Source: Pseudobutyrivibrio sp. 49 (lineage in GTDB: Bacteria; Bacillota; Clostridia; Lachnospirales; Lachnospiraceae). Taken from it: a stretch of DNA of 64,000 nt. Within the stretch, counting starts at the first letter, position 1, and every line of letters begins with the position of its first letter. Of the stretch, positions 17,995 to 26,024 are shown in pieces. Under the pieces are notes generated by a model, which worked only from the letters and a program-made list of their open reading frames with translations, had not been told where the DNA came from and searched no databases. The stretch lies in the NCBI RefSeq assembly GCF_900100545.1, contig NZ_FNDP01000006.1, forward strand, positions 62,001-126,000. The letters are read 5' to 3'. A program made the position numbers and the translations under genes.

Positions 17995-18396
17995 TTATTC
18001 CTCTTCTTCAAAATCAAATTCTTTGAACAGATACTTTCTACAGAATAACAGTAATGCTATAGCCAGGACTCTAACAAGCATACTTAACGATTCTTCATGA
18101 CCCGCAACTATGCCTCTTGCTATTGCAAATATCAATACTTCGATGATTGTATTCATAGAGTGCTTAACAAGCATTCTTACAAACTCTATTACAATAATAA
18201 CGCTGAAAGCAGATACCAAAAGTGTTTCCATATAAGCCAATGCTTCTGTATCCGGTGAAATAAATGCAAAGGCATCAATAATCAGACGATAGCCGCCGTA
18301 TACTATTCCAACCAGAAGTATCGCTGCCACCAGCTTTTCAAGAATATTCGGTAGCCTAATAATGGTTCGATTAAATTTCTTTTTCTTTTCTTCCAT
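17995..18396 (-). CDS. PsiE-like four-helix membrane protein
   Basis: A 133-aa protein with about four hydrophobic segments (near residues 18-40, 56-80, 88-102 and 108-122), a basic N-terminus and an acidic tail (EFDFEEEE). The spacing, and the pattern VIEFVRMLVKH...IIEVLIFAIARGIVA, resemble the phosphate-starvation-inducible PsiE family. That assignment is from pattern only. No phosphate genes are nearby. GAGGGACGG precedes the start. Confidence 0.65.
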   Translation of the reverse strand: MEEKKKKFNRTIIRLPNILEKLVAAILLVGIVYGGYRLIIDAFAFISPDTEALAYMETLLVSAFSVIIVIEFVRMLVKHSMNTIIEVLIFAIARGIVAGHEESLSMLVRVLAIALLLFCRKYLFKEFDFEEEE

Positions 18397-18499
18397 ACTG
18401 TCCGTCCCTCTATTAATAATCTAATATATACGAACTCTTGGAAAGAATTATACACAACTTATATGAAAAATCTGCAAAGTATCCTACGGGATATTTGTT

Positions 18500-19090
18500 C
18501 TACATACCAATTGCTATAGTATGCATGACATCACCAGAAATTTTAACCTCAGAATCAGCAAATAATCCTGTCACAAATGACTTTAATAACTGATAGTATA
18601 AATCCCCATCAAGGCCTGCTTCCTCAAAGTAGCTGGAATGAAGATCCATTGTTCTTATGATTTCACAACTTCCATCAGCGTACTGATTCACCATAGAGGC
18701 TCTATCGCAAGGCATTCCGTCTAGCAAGATTTCCTGTAGTCTAGCGCATGCTTCCTCTGGGCTATTTACACCTTCGATTTTCATTGATTCACCTACAGAT
18801 TTAACAGTAGCTTCTATCTTTTCTAATCGCTCATAGTTTTCCCTTGCAATGGCAGAAACTACACCTGCAAATCTCTTCTCAGCTCCATCCACCATTCCAA
18901 ATAAAGATGCATGGATATTACTTAAATCTACAACCTCTTCTATCGGCGGAAACTCCTGGATAACATAGTCATCCACATCAGCATTCCAACCTTCGACCTT
19001 GGATAAATCAGCAAGAGCATTTATAACCTGCTGCAGGGTTATAATCCTGTTATACATAAGTGAATGAATCGGTCCTAAAAATGCGCTCAT
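18500..19090 (-). CDS. Conserved hypothetical protein, divergent from the Crp/Fnr-DUF438 pair
   Basis: A 196-aa soluble protein beginning MSAFLGPIHSLMYNRI. I recognise no named domain. It is helical, with a QQVINALADLS segment, a conserved-looking PCDRA motif near residue 134 and one His-rich end. It is transcribed away from the Crp/Fnr regulator across a 120-bp region that holds a Crp-like palindrome (19161-19174), so it is likely a target of that regulator. A sensor or ligand-binding role linked to DUF438 is possible but unsupported. Confidence 0.75.
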   Translation of the reverse strand: MSAFLGPIHSLMYNRIITLQQVINALADLSKVEGWNADVDDYVIQEFPPIEEVVDLSNIHASLFGMVDGAEKRFAGVVSAIARENYERLEKIEATVKSVGESMKIEGVNSPEEACARLQEILLDGMPCDRASMVNQYADGSCEIIRTMDLHSSYFEEAGLDGDLYYQLLKSFVTGLFADSEVKISGDVMHTIAIGM

Positions 19091-19160
19091 ATTTTCTAAC
19101 TCCTTTGAAACTTGTTTTTGTTCATTGACAGCACTTTAAACCATAATTCAATCGCAAATA

Positions 19161-19191
19161 GTTGCAAATGCAACTCTTCCCATCGTATTAT
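19161..19191 (+). promoter_or_regulatory. Crp/Fnr-like palindrome over the -35 of the regulator's promoter
   Basis: GTTGC-AAAT-GCAAC (19161-19174) is a perfect inverted repeat. It overlaps TTGCAA (19162-19167), which is 18 bp from TATTAT (19186-19191). This gives a plausible promoter for the Crp/Fnr gene that could be controlled by its own product. The site also lies about 70 bp upstream of the divergent gene starting at 19090. Confidence 0.6.
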
Positions 19192-19223
19192 TTAGGTAGT
19201 ATATAGATAGGCAGGTGGACGCT

Positions 19224-19904
19224 ATGAATAATGAGATTAGTTATAAAGATGTTGAGCTTTTTGAAAATATTAAGGGCGCTGATTTAGACAAACTGTTAGT
19301 CTGCATCCGCTCTTTCAAAAAGGAGTTCAAAAAAGGGCAGACCATTTACATGGAAACTGACCATATTTCTTATGTAGGAATCGTTCTATATGGAAGTGTT
19401 CATATGATAAAGAATGATATTTGGGGTAATAACACTCTATTTACCTTCTTTGGTCCTGGCGAATTGTTTGGAGAAAGCTTTGCTGTTCAAAAAGACGTTT
19501 CTTCATCGGTGATATTTAAAGCTGCAGAGAATACAAAAGTCTTATTCCTTGCGGCCTCTAACATAATTCATTCATGCCCTAATGCCTGCGGATTTCATGC
19601 TCAGATTGCTACAAATCTGTTTCACCTACTGGGAACTAAAAATCAAAAGTTCCTTAATAAGATAGAAGTCCTATCAAAGGGAAGCATCCGAGAAAAGCTT
19701 TTAGCTTATATTTCGCAGCTGGCACAGGAGCAGAATTCTAAATATGTTAACTCCCCTCTTTCAAGAGTGGCTCTTGCAGAATATTTATCTGTAAATCGCA
19801 GTGCAATGATACGAGAGCTCTCAAAAATGAGGGATGATGGAATTATAGATTTTGATAAGGATACATTTATCGTAAAGGAAGGAAATCATGGAAAAGAGAA
19901 TTGA
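19224..19904 (+). CDS. Crp/Fnr-family transcriptional regulator
   Basis: A 226-aa regulator with an N-terminal cyclic-nucleotide-binding-type beta barrel (DHISYVGIVLYGSVHMIKND; FFGPGELFGESFA) and a C-terminal winged HTH (SRVALAEYLSVNRSAMIREL). There is no N-terminal Fnr cysteine cluster. Two cysteines near residue 120 (SCPNACG) could respond to redox or metal, but this is speculative. I choose ATG 19224, placed 5 nt after AGGTGG; GTG 19215 is the alternative. It overlaps the DUF438 gene by 17 bp, so the two proteins are made together. Confidence 0.92.
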   Translation: MNNEISYKDVELFENIKGADLDKLLVCIRSFKKEFKKGQTIYMETDHISYVGIVLYGSVHMIKNDIWGNNTLFTFFGPGELFGESFAVQKDVSSSVIFKAAENTKVLFLAASNIIHSCPNACGFHAQIATNLFHLLGTKNQKFLNKIEVLSKGSIREKLLAYISQLAQEQNSKYVNSPLSRVALAEYLSVNRSAMIRELSKMRDDGIIDFDKDTFIVKEGNHGKEN

Positions 19905-20913
19905 TAAAGCGAAGAATGTAGGAATGGGAATTGGTTCAAAGGTGAAGACTGCGCCCTTGAAGAGACAGGATGGAGCTGATGAACTGTATCTTGCTCTCAA
20001 GCAAATAGAGAATCATCCTCTTAACATATTTGCCCTTGAAAATGAAGCTATTTCGAAAGCTCTTATGGAACTTAGAGCTGCTATGGAAAGCCGTGAAAAC
20101 TTAATCGAAGCTTTGGATAAAGCAAGAGAACTCGCTATCCACTATGCTGAAAAAGGCGACTTGCTCTACCCTCTTCTCAAGCTTAAATATCATTTTGTAG
20201 GTCCTACAGACATTATGTGGACAGTAGATGATGAAATTCGCGATGAAATGAAAGCACTCTCTAACAGTGCAAAGGATTTCCCTTCACTTTTAGAAGACAG
20301 TACTTGGAACGAAAGACTTGATGTAGTTGTCACAAAAGCCGAAGACATGCTCTACAAGGAAGAAAACATCATCTTCCCTCTTTGCGCTAAGAACTTCACG
20401 GTGCAAGAATGGGCTGACATAGCAAGAGACTTTGATGACTACAAGCCTTGCCTCATTGGAAAGCATCCACTATGGGAGAAAGCTACCCCAAAGAAAAACG
20501 TTAAGGATTTATCTCAGACTGGGGATATGATTAATCTCCCATCAGGTCAGCTTACTCCATATCAACTAGATGCAATGCTTAACACCATTCCAATTGAGCT
20601 TACATTTGTTGATGAGAATGATGTTAATAAATACTTTAACGATGGCGATGATATGAAGCTTTTCAAGCGCCCTCTTACAGCCCTTGATAGAGAAGTTTAT
20701 ACCTGTCATCCTCCTAAATTTGAGCCTATGGTTCGCTCTATAATTGCTGATTTCAAGGCTGGCAATAGAGACTGTATTGATATCTGGAGCAGCCGTGATA
20801 ACCAGCCTGTATTAATCAGATACATGGCTGTCCGCGATAAAGACCACAACTATGTGGGTACTCTTGAATGCGTTCAGCCTATGGGTTTTGCCGAAAAGCA
20901 TTTTAGTCACTAA
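19888..20913 (+). CDS. DUF438 protein with hemerythrin-like and PAS domains
   Basis: A 341-aa protein. Residues about 40-180 look like an HHE/hemerythrin-type helical domain. The candidate metal ligands are in HPLNIFALENEAI, HYAEKGDLLYPLL and KEENIIFPLC. Residues about 200-341 form a PAS domain (NLPSGQLTPYQLDAMLNTIP; FEPMVRSIIADFKAGNRD). This is the DUF438-PAS arrangement, without the N-terminal DUF1858. It probably senses oxygen, NO or redox state and may inform the overlapping Crp/Fnr regulator. The start has GGAAGG just upstream, inside the regulator gene. Its 3' end overlaps the convergent S41 gene by 11 bp. Confidence 0.87.
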   Translation: MEKRIDKAKNVGMGIGSKVKTAPLKRQDGADELYLALKQIENHPLNIFALENEAISKALMELRAAMESRENLIEALDKARELAIHYAEKGDLLYPLLKLKYHFVGPTDIMWTVDDEIRDEMKALSNSAKDFPSLLEDSTWNERLDVVVTKAEDMLYKEENIIFPLCAKNFTVQEWADIARDFDDYKPCLIGKHPLWEKATPKKNVKDLSQTGDMINLPSGQLTPYQLDAMLNTIPIELTFVDENDVNKYFNDGDDMKLFKRPLTALDREVYTCHPPKFEPMVRSIIADFKAGNRDCIDIWSSRDNQPVLIRYMAVRDKDHNYVGTLECVQPMGFAEKHFSH

Positions 20914-22204
20914 TCAATTGTTTTGCTTTACTGAGAGCCTCCTTTGGGTCACAGACGTAGTCTGGCTCAATAGGCTCTCCTTTTTTGCTTTGTTCTATTC
21001 TATGCCAGTTTTTATAGGAAATAGTCAATCCCAGTTTAGAATTTGGCAAAGAAAATCTAAGTATATCTCCGTAGGCATCAGGAAGATTTCCAGAGGCCTC
21101 ACCGATAACAGTTCCTAAATTATTATCTGAAATCAGCATTGTAAAATCCATTGCCGCACTGTAAGTATAAACGTCTGTGAGCATATATATATTTCCCGAA
21201 AAAGCATTTTCCTTCTTCTGAATATCTACATGGTAAGGTTCATTATGTATGAGAAAATTCCCGTATCTCACATCACTACTCCAGCTATCATAACCATCTA
21301 TATCCAGATACTGTAAAAATGCATCTGCCACATAGGAATTACCGCCACCGTTTCCGCGCAAATCAACAATTATATTATTGATTCCTTTCTCGTTAACCTG
21401 ATCAAAAAAGCCCTTTAATGTGCTCTCATAATAATCATCATAGTTACATTCTTCCAAGGTAAATACAGCGGTACTGGTTCTCTCATCTATTTCATAGCTG
21501 ACCCACTCATCATCCTCTTCTTCGGCACCTTTTACCTGTTCATATGGCACAAATGAATAGTGATAATCCTTTTTTCCTTCTTCTGTATCGTAGGTAAATC
21601 GTACTCCATCAGAAGTGTCCACACCAACCCATTCAAGACATGATTCATTCTCAATAAAATGATCTACGCATGCTCTGGCAAACTCTTTGCGCTCATACTG
21701 AAAGATTTCTAAATAATCATCTACAATCTTCTCTGTTGGAATACCATTTATTTCCGATGGCAGTCCAAGCTCCTTTAACTGTGTGAAATCATCAATGTAA
21801 TATGCATCGTCATCCATGTAAGAAATTCTAGAATGTCCATCATAGAGCTGATGCATGATTCTGCCTATAATTCTCCACTCATCAATAACGGTGTAGGTAT
21901 CCACACCATCATCAATGACTTGCTGTCTCTCGGTTTTATATGCATCTTCCACAGCGGCAACATTCTTGTTATCATCCTCAAGCCATGCAGGATGACGTTC
22001 TCTTAGTTTTTTAACAGTAAAATCTATGTCTTTCAACACCTGCTTTTCAGTAAGCTCTGATTCTACAGGCAAAGAGGCTATGAATTTCTTTGTTGTTCCA
22101 CGATATGGATTAATGAATAGTTGATAACCCAAAAACAAAATAAGAGCTATTGATAATACCGAAATAGAAACAATTACAACTCTCTTGGCTACTTTTGATT
22201 TCAT
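20903..22204 (-). CDS. S41-family peptidase, membrane anchored
   Basis: A 433-aa C-terminal-processing-type peptidase. One N-terminal membrane segment (about residues 8-28) anchors it outside the cell. The S41 core is visible: IIVDLRGNGGGNSYVADAFL (about 285-304) followed by YMLTDVYTYSAAMDFTMLI with the candidate catalytic Ser in TYSAA, and GTVIGEASG. There is no clear PDZ domain. This form, with a large middle region and no Tail-specific Lys motif, occurs in uncharacterised Firmicute S41 proteins. The gene has its own promoter at 22260-22288. Confidence 0.88.
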   Translation of the reverse strand: MKSKVAKRVVIVSISVLSIALILFLGYQLFINPYRGTTKKFIASLPVESELTEKQVLKDIDFTVKKLRERHPAWLEDDNKNVAAVEDAYKTERQQVIDDGVDTYTVIDEWRIIGRIMHQLYDGHSRISYMDDDAYYIDDFTQLKELGLPSEINGIPTEKIVDDYLEIFQYERKEFARACVDHFIENESCLEWVGVDTSDGVRFTYDTEEGKKDYHYSFVPYEQVKGAEEEDDEWVSYEIDERTSTAVFTLEECNYDDYYESTLKGFFDQVNEKGINNIIVDLRGNGGGNSYVADAFLQYLDIDGYDSWSSDVRYGNFLIHNEPYHVDIQKKENAFSGNIYMLTDVYTYSAAMDFTMLISDNNLGTVIGEASGNLPDAYGDILRFSLPNSKLGLTISYKNWHRIEQSKKGEPIEPDYVCDPKEALSKAKQLISD

Positions 22205-22259
22205 AACATCTCCTTTAGACTCACCTTGTTGTCCTAACTATTTGCCACACTTTTATTAG

Positions 22260-22288
22260 ATTGTAGATGATTATACTTGGTAAGTAAA
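22260..22288 (-). promoter_or_regulatory. Promoter of the S41 peptidase gene
   Basis: TTTACT (22288-22283) and TACAAT (22265-22260) are 17 bp apart on the minus strand. The block shares CTTTACTT and AATCATCTACAAT with the promoter at 15118-15146. The similarity extends into the spacer, which suggests a shared regulator or a recent common origin. Confidence 0.6.
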
Positions 22289-22290
22289 GG

Positions 22291-23247
22291 TTATCCTAGA
22301 CAGTATCCCAACTCCTCAATGGTTTTCAAATCCTGCTCGACAGATATCCCTTTTACGGTAAGCATATTTCCTGTAATAGTCGCATTACTGCCACCCTTGA
22401 AACAAGAGATACCTGTGTCATCCAGGTAATCTCTTCCTGCTGCAAACCTAATAGAAGCTTCAGGAAGAATATATTTAAAGATAGCAACGATGCGACGAAC
22501 CTCATCTTTGCTTAGTCGTTCCCTATCCTCCATAGGTGTGCCCTTTATAGGCTTTAACATATTGATAGGTACAGAGTCAGGCTGAATCTCCACAAGAGCA
22601 AATGCCATATCAATTCTATCTTCCCAAGTCTCGCCTATTCCAAAGATTCCACCGCTACATAGTTCAAGTCCTACTTCACGTACTAGCTTCATATATTCAA
22701 TTTTTTCATCAGTTGTATGTGTGCTACAAACTTTCTTGAAATATTCTGGGCTAGTCTCGATATTGTTATGAACACGCTGTACACCAGCAGCCTTTAAAGC
22801 CAGCAAATCATCTTTATCAATCAAGCCCAACGAAATGCAAGGTGCCATGTCAGTTTCTGCCACAATTCTTTTTACGTTTTCACATATCTGTGCCACCTCT
22901 GATTTGTTCAATCTTCTGCCTGAAGATACCTGACAATAATGAGCAATCCCCTTTCCTGAATGAGCCCTAGCATCTGCAGCAACATATTCTGCATCTCGTA
23001 CTTCAAAGGTATCAATATCAGCTTTTGAGCAACTGGACTGAGCGCAGAATTTACAATTTTCTGAACATCTACCACCCTTTACGCTCATTATGGCGCACAT
23101 ATCAAATACATCACCATTAAAATGTCTTCTAAGCTCATCCGCGCCGCTGCATAACTCTTCCAATGGAGCCTCAACAAGTTCAAGAGCCTCTTCCCTTGTA
23201 ATACTTCCCCCATCAATAATTCTTTCTGTCAATTTTTTAATGTCCAT
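22291..23247 (-). CDS. bioB: Biotin synthase
   Basis: A 318-aa radical SAM enzyme that inserts sulfur into dethiobiotin. The SAM 4Fe-4S motif is CSENCKFC (about residues 59-66). The auxiliary 2Fe-2S ligands are expected in the conserved Cys/Arg positions, including the C-terminal RFAAGRDYL segment. No other biotin synthesis gene is in the window. With divergent bioY under a BirA operator, this looks like a local biotin salvage and uptake regulon. GGGAGAC supports the start. Confidence 0.96.
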   Translation of the reverse strand: MDIKKLTERIIDGGSITREEALELVEAPLEELCSGADELRRHFNGDVFDMCAIMSVKGGRCSENCKFCAQSSCSKADIDTFEVRDAEYVAADARAHSGKGIAHYCQVSSGRRLNKSEVAQICENVKRIVAETDMAPCISLGLIDKDDLLALKAAGVQRVHNNIETSPEYFKKVCSTHTTDEKIEYMKLVREVGLELCSGGIFGIGETWEDRIDMAFALVEIQPDSVPINMLKPIKGTPMEDRERLSKDEVRRIVAIFKYILPEASIRFAAGRDYLDDTGISCFKGGSNATITGNMLTVKGISVEQDLKTIEELGYCLG

Positions 23248-23299
23248 AGTTAGTCTCCCTTCACAAGTAATCTATGTAAATGATAATTATAAAAAAATA

Positions 23300-23333
23300 A
23301 TTGTCAACCCATTAAGATTTAAAGGTTGACAAT
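23300..23333. promoter_or_regulatory. BirA operator between bioB and bioY
   Basis: ATTGTCAACC (23300-23309) and GGTTGACAAT (23324-23333) are perfect reverse complements separated by 14 bp. This is the half-site sequence and spacing of known BirA operators (TTGTnAACC-N14/15-GGTTnACAA). It lies between the divergent bioB and bioY starts, so biotinoyl-AMP-bound BirA should repress both. Confidence 0.92.
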
Positions 23334-23395
23334 CAACATCTACTCCATTATTATCATTATTGTTATTTCAATAAACTACTTAGGGGGACTAAATT

Positions 23396-23953
23396 ATGGA
23401 TAACACAAACATTACTACAAACTCAAAGCAGCTACTGCCTACAAAGCGTTTGGTTTTATGCAGCTTATTCGCTGCAATTCTATGCATATCAGCTTACCTT
23501 AGCATTCCAACTCCACTACCTATGGCGCCAAAGATTACTATGATGAACTTTATGGTGTTCCTTATTGCACTTCTTTTTCCTGTAGGTGAATCATTCTTAA
23601 TCAGCCTTGTATGGTTTCTTCTTGGTGTGGTAGGCTTACCAGTTTTCATTGGTGGCGGTAGCGGCATCGGATATTTGATTGCACCTTATGGTGCTTACAC
23701 TTGGGCTTTTCCAATTGTTATGGTGGTTCTTCCACTTATTCGCGGCAAAAAATATAGCCGACTCTGGTACACTATGTGTGCCATCATCGGCGTTTTGATT
23801 ATCGATATTATTGGAATGTTATGGCTCAAAGCAACAATGAGCTATGATTTAAAAACTGCGTTCCTCACAGGCTTTATTCCATTCATACCTCTAGATCTTG
23901 TAAAGGCTGTTGTGGTAGCACAAATCATTCCAGCATTCAGAAGGCTTTTTTAA
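23396..23953 (+). CDS. bioY: Biotin transporter substrate-binding component BioY
   Basis: A 185-aa membrane protein with about six hydrophobic segments. It matches the BioY S-component of ECF transporters: RLVLCSLFAAILCISAY at the start, then GGGSGIGYLIAPYGAY in the middle. It captures biotin and needs the shared EcfA/EcfA'/EcfT module, which is not in this window. TTAGGGGGAC precedes the start. The stop codon lies within the terminator hairpin. Confidence 0.95.
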   Translation: MDNTNITTNSKQLLPTKRLVLCSLFAAILCISAYLSIPTPLPMAPKITMMNFMVFLIALLFPVGESFLISLVWFLLGVVGLPVFIGGGSGIGYLIAPYGAYTWAFPIVMVVLPLIRGKKYSRLWYTMCAIIGVLIIDIIGMLWLKATMSYDLKTAFLTGFIPFIPLDLVKAVVVAQIIPAFRRLF

Positions 23954-23967
23954 GCCTTCTTTTTTTG
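23939..23967 (+). terminator. bioY terminator
   Basis: AGAAGGCTT (23939-23947) and AAGCCTTCT (23952-23960) form a 9-bp stem with a 4-nt loop followed by T7. The bioY stop codon is in the loop and right arm. Confidence 0.93.
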
Positions 23968-24663
23968 CTATTTAATCTTCAGCCCTCTCAAATATTCCTT
24001 CTGTTCAGGAGTAATACGATAACTTTCAATGGACTTTTGGATTGCCTTATTGTGGCACCACTGGTCCAATTTTTTATTCTCGATAAAGGTAATGGTTGCA
24101 TCGTACTGCTTTGCAAGGGCTGTAGCAAAATACCAGGCTATCATCATGTTTACATAGTATTCCTCGGAATGAACTGCCGCCACCTTCTCAGGATAAGATA
24201 AATCAAAATCTTCATCTAGAAAATGTTCCATTAGCATCTTTATGCCAAAGCGTATACTATAGGCGTCGCCTGACGCAATCCATTCATCAATTATCGGCAA
24301 CAGCTCGGCTTTGTGCTTTTTGAAAATCTTCGGAGACATCTGATCGCAGGTGGCCCAGTTATTCACATAAGGCAGGAATTGCTGAAGCATTTCCACACAT
24401 TTCTCATAGTCCTTCATCTCCGAAAGAATAAATGCATGAAGCTGATTCTCATCAAAATAATCGTGGGGCAACTGCTTCAAAAAATCATCTATATCAGGTC
24501 TCTTTGCAAGTGTCTTTGCAAGCTTTCGTAAATCCGGAGTCCTTACTCCAATGAAATACGACACATCTACTGTAGGAATAAGCTTGGACTGAAAATCCCT
24601 GTACTCTATATCCTGAAGCTTCAAAAGCTCCTCTTTGATTTCTTCTGTAATCATAGACTCCAC
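23968..24663 (-). CDS. DNA alkylation repair protein (AlkD-like HEAT-repeat glycosylase)
   Basis: A 231-aa all-helical protein matching the DNA_alkylation family. Visible are the FIGVRTPDLRKLAK segment (about residues 38-51), VNNWATCDQMSPKIF (about 106-120) and the C-terminal HNKAIQKSIESYRIT. Family members excise bulky or positively charged N3/N7-alkyl purines. The conserved W/D of the catalytic cleft appear in NWATCD. It is convergent with bioY and follows the methyltransferase-like gene by 11 bp. Confidence 0.9.
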   Translation of the reverse strand: MESMITEEIKEELLKLQDIEYRDFQSKLIPTVDVSYFIGVRTPDLRKLAKTLAKRPDIDDFLKQLPHDYFDENQLHAFILSEMKDYEKCVEMLQQFLPYVNNWATCDQMSPKIFKKHKAELLPIIDEWIASGDAYSIRFGIKMLMEHFLDEDFDLSYPEKVAAVHSEEYYVNMMIAWYFATALAKQYDATITFIENKKLDQWCHNKAIQKSIESYRITPEQKEYLRGLKIK

Positions 24664-24674
24664 CTATATTATTC

Positions 24675-25352
24675 TCACCAGATAAATGGTATTACTCGAT
24701 ATTTCACTTTTTCCATATACTCCCTGTATCCAGCTAATCCTTCAGCCAGTACCTGCTCTTCGTTTTTGATTCTCTTGCTAATAATTGGGATATAAACAAG
24801 CATAATCACGAATGAAATCACGGAGCCAAGTACCAATGGCATTGCAAGGAAAAGTAACACTGTGCTCATGTACATTGGATGGCGAACTATTCCATAAAGA
24901 CCTGTGTCCACCACCTTTTGATTCTCCTGGACTTCTACGGTACGAGATAAATACTCATTCTCCCTGAGCACTTCAGCATATAAAATATATGCTAACAAAA
25001 ATAACACCGCAAAAATGTAAGAAAACACATCCGGCAAAACTATCCATCTAAATCTAAAATTCAGACCTGCCACTACAAAAGCAGCAATAAACATTAGTCC
25101 ACTAAGAAAAACTACAGTCTTCTGCTCCGACTGTTCTTCTTTTGCATTTAGTCTCTTCTTTAAAAGCTCGGGACACTTAAACATCATGACAAAGCCTGCA
25201 ATAATCATTGGTATAAAAAGAATCCCCATTAGCAGCCATCCCTGCCAGTAATAGACTGTGCCTGCTGGAATAAATATAAACGCTGCCAGCAGAACAATAC
25301 CACAAAAGACCTTTGTCAGTGCCTGAACAATTAGTTTCTTTTCCATACTCAA
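24675..25352 (-). CDS. Isoprenylcysteine carboxyl methyltransferase family membrane protein
   Basis: A 225-aa integral membrane protein with about five hydrophobic segments. The C-terminal catalytic pattern is VVDTGLYGIVRHPMYMSTVL followed by RIKNEEQVLAEGLAGYREYM. These match the SAM-binding H-P and E-E motifs of ICMT/PEMT-type methyltransferases. Bacterial substrates are mostly unknown; lipids or isoprenoids are likely. It sits 13 bp downstream of the solitary ABC ATPase and is probably co-transcribed with it. Confidence 0.9.
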   Translation of the reverse strand: MSMEKKLIVQALTKVFCGIVLLAAFIFIPAGTVYYWQGWLLMGILFIPMIIAGFVMMFKCPELLKKRLNAKEEQSEQKTVVFLSGLMFIAAFVVAGLNFRFRWIVLPDVFSYIFAVLFLLAYILYAEVLRENEYLSRTVEVQENQKVVDTGLYGIVRHPMYMSTVLLFLAMPLVLGSVISFVIMLVYIPIISKRIKNEEQVLAEGLAGYREYMEKVKYRVIPFIW

Positions 25353-25365
25353 CCCCCTTATGAAA

Positions 25366-25950
25366 TTATCCCAAGTTTATAATCTTTGCAAAATCCACTC
25401 CCTCTGGATTTCTTGTAGCCATGAGAAGTGGACGTGTACCACGAATCTCTAAAATATAAGCCTTGGCTTTTTCCCGCTCTTCTTCATTCATTCCTTCAAA
25501 AGGCTCATCCAAAACAATGAAATCTGCTGGTACAAAAAGCGCTCTTACTATCTCTACAAATCTGCGCTCCACAGGTGTCAGCTCAGAAACTGGTATGGTC
25601 TGTCTTTCAGCTGGAATAAACTTTGATAGTTCCTCTATCGCTCTTCCCTTGCTGGCCCATCTATGAACCTTTTTAACGTTCCAGATGGCATTCTTTTTCA
25701 TTACAAGATTTGCATCAGCCTGTGAAACATAAGCACTTTGAAGTGTGGGATATTTGTAATCTCCCATTCTATGAATCTGACCACTGTCTGACTTTTCAAG
25801 GCCCATAAAAATCTTCAGGATTGTAGATTTACCACAACCTACTGGTCCTGTAAGGCAATAAGCCCTTCCCCACTCTACTGTGAGATTGTAGTTATTTAAA
25901 ACCTGCACACCACAATAGGATTTGCAGATATCTTCTAAAATTATAGTCAT
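25366..25950 (-). CDS. Solitary ABC-type ATPase with degenerate signature motif
   Basis: A 194-aa nucleotide-binding domain. The Walker A motif GPVGCGKST (about residues 36-44), the Q-loop in YVSQAD, and the Walker B motif FIVLDEPFEG (about 146-155) are intact. The ABC signature is replaced by SELTPVERR where LSGGQ is expected. The H-loop His is replaced by Arg (ATRNPEG). It is shorter than usual, and no permease gene is adjacent. It might serve an unlinked transporter or have a non-transport role. Divergence at the dimer interface makes normal ABC cycling doubtful. Confidence 0.85.
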   Translation of the reverse strand: MTIILEDICKSYCGVQVLNNYNLTVEWGRAYCLTGPVGCGKSTILKIFMGLEKSDSGQIHRMGDYKYPTLQSAYVSQADANLVMKKNAIWNVKKVHRWASKGRAIEELSKFIPAERQTIPVSELTPVERRFVEIVRALFVPADFIVLDEPFEGMNEEEREKAKAYILEIRGTRPLLMATRNPEGVDFAKIINLG

Positions 25951-25960
25951 AATTCCCCCA

Positions 25961-26004
25961 TAAAAAATGTGTCATCAGGTTAGATTGTACCCAATGACAC
26001 ATTT
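25961..26004 (-). terminator. Terminator of the chemotaxis receptor gene
   Basis: AAATGTGTCAT (25965-25975) and ATGACACATTT (25994-26004) pair perfectly over 11 bp. On the minus strand the hairpin runs into TTTTTTA. Confidence 0.9.
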
Positions 26005-26024
26005 CTTTTCAATTCGTTTATGCG

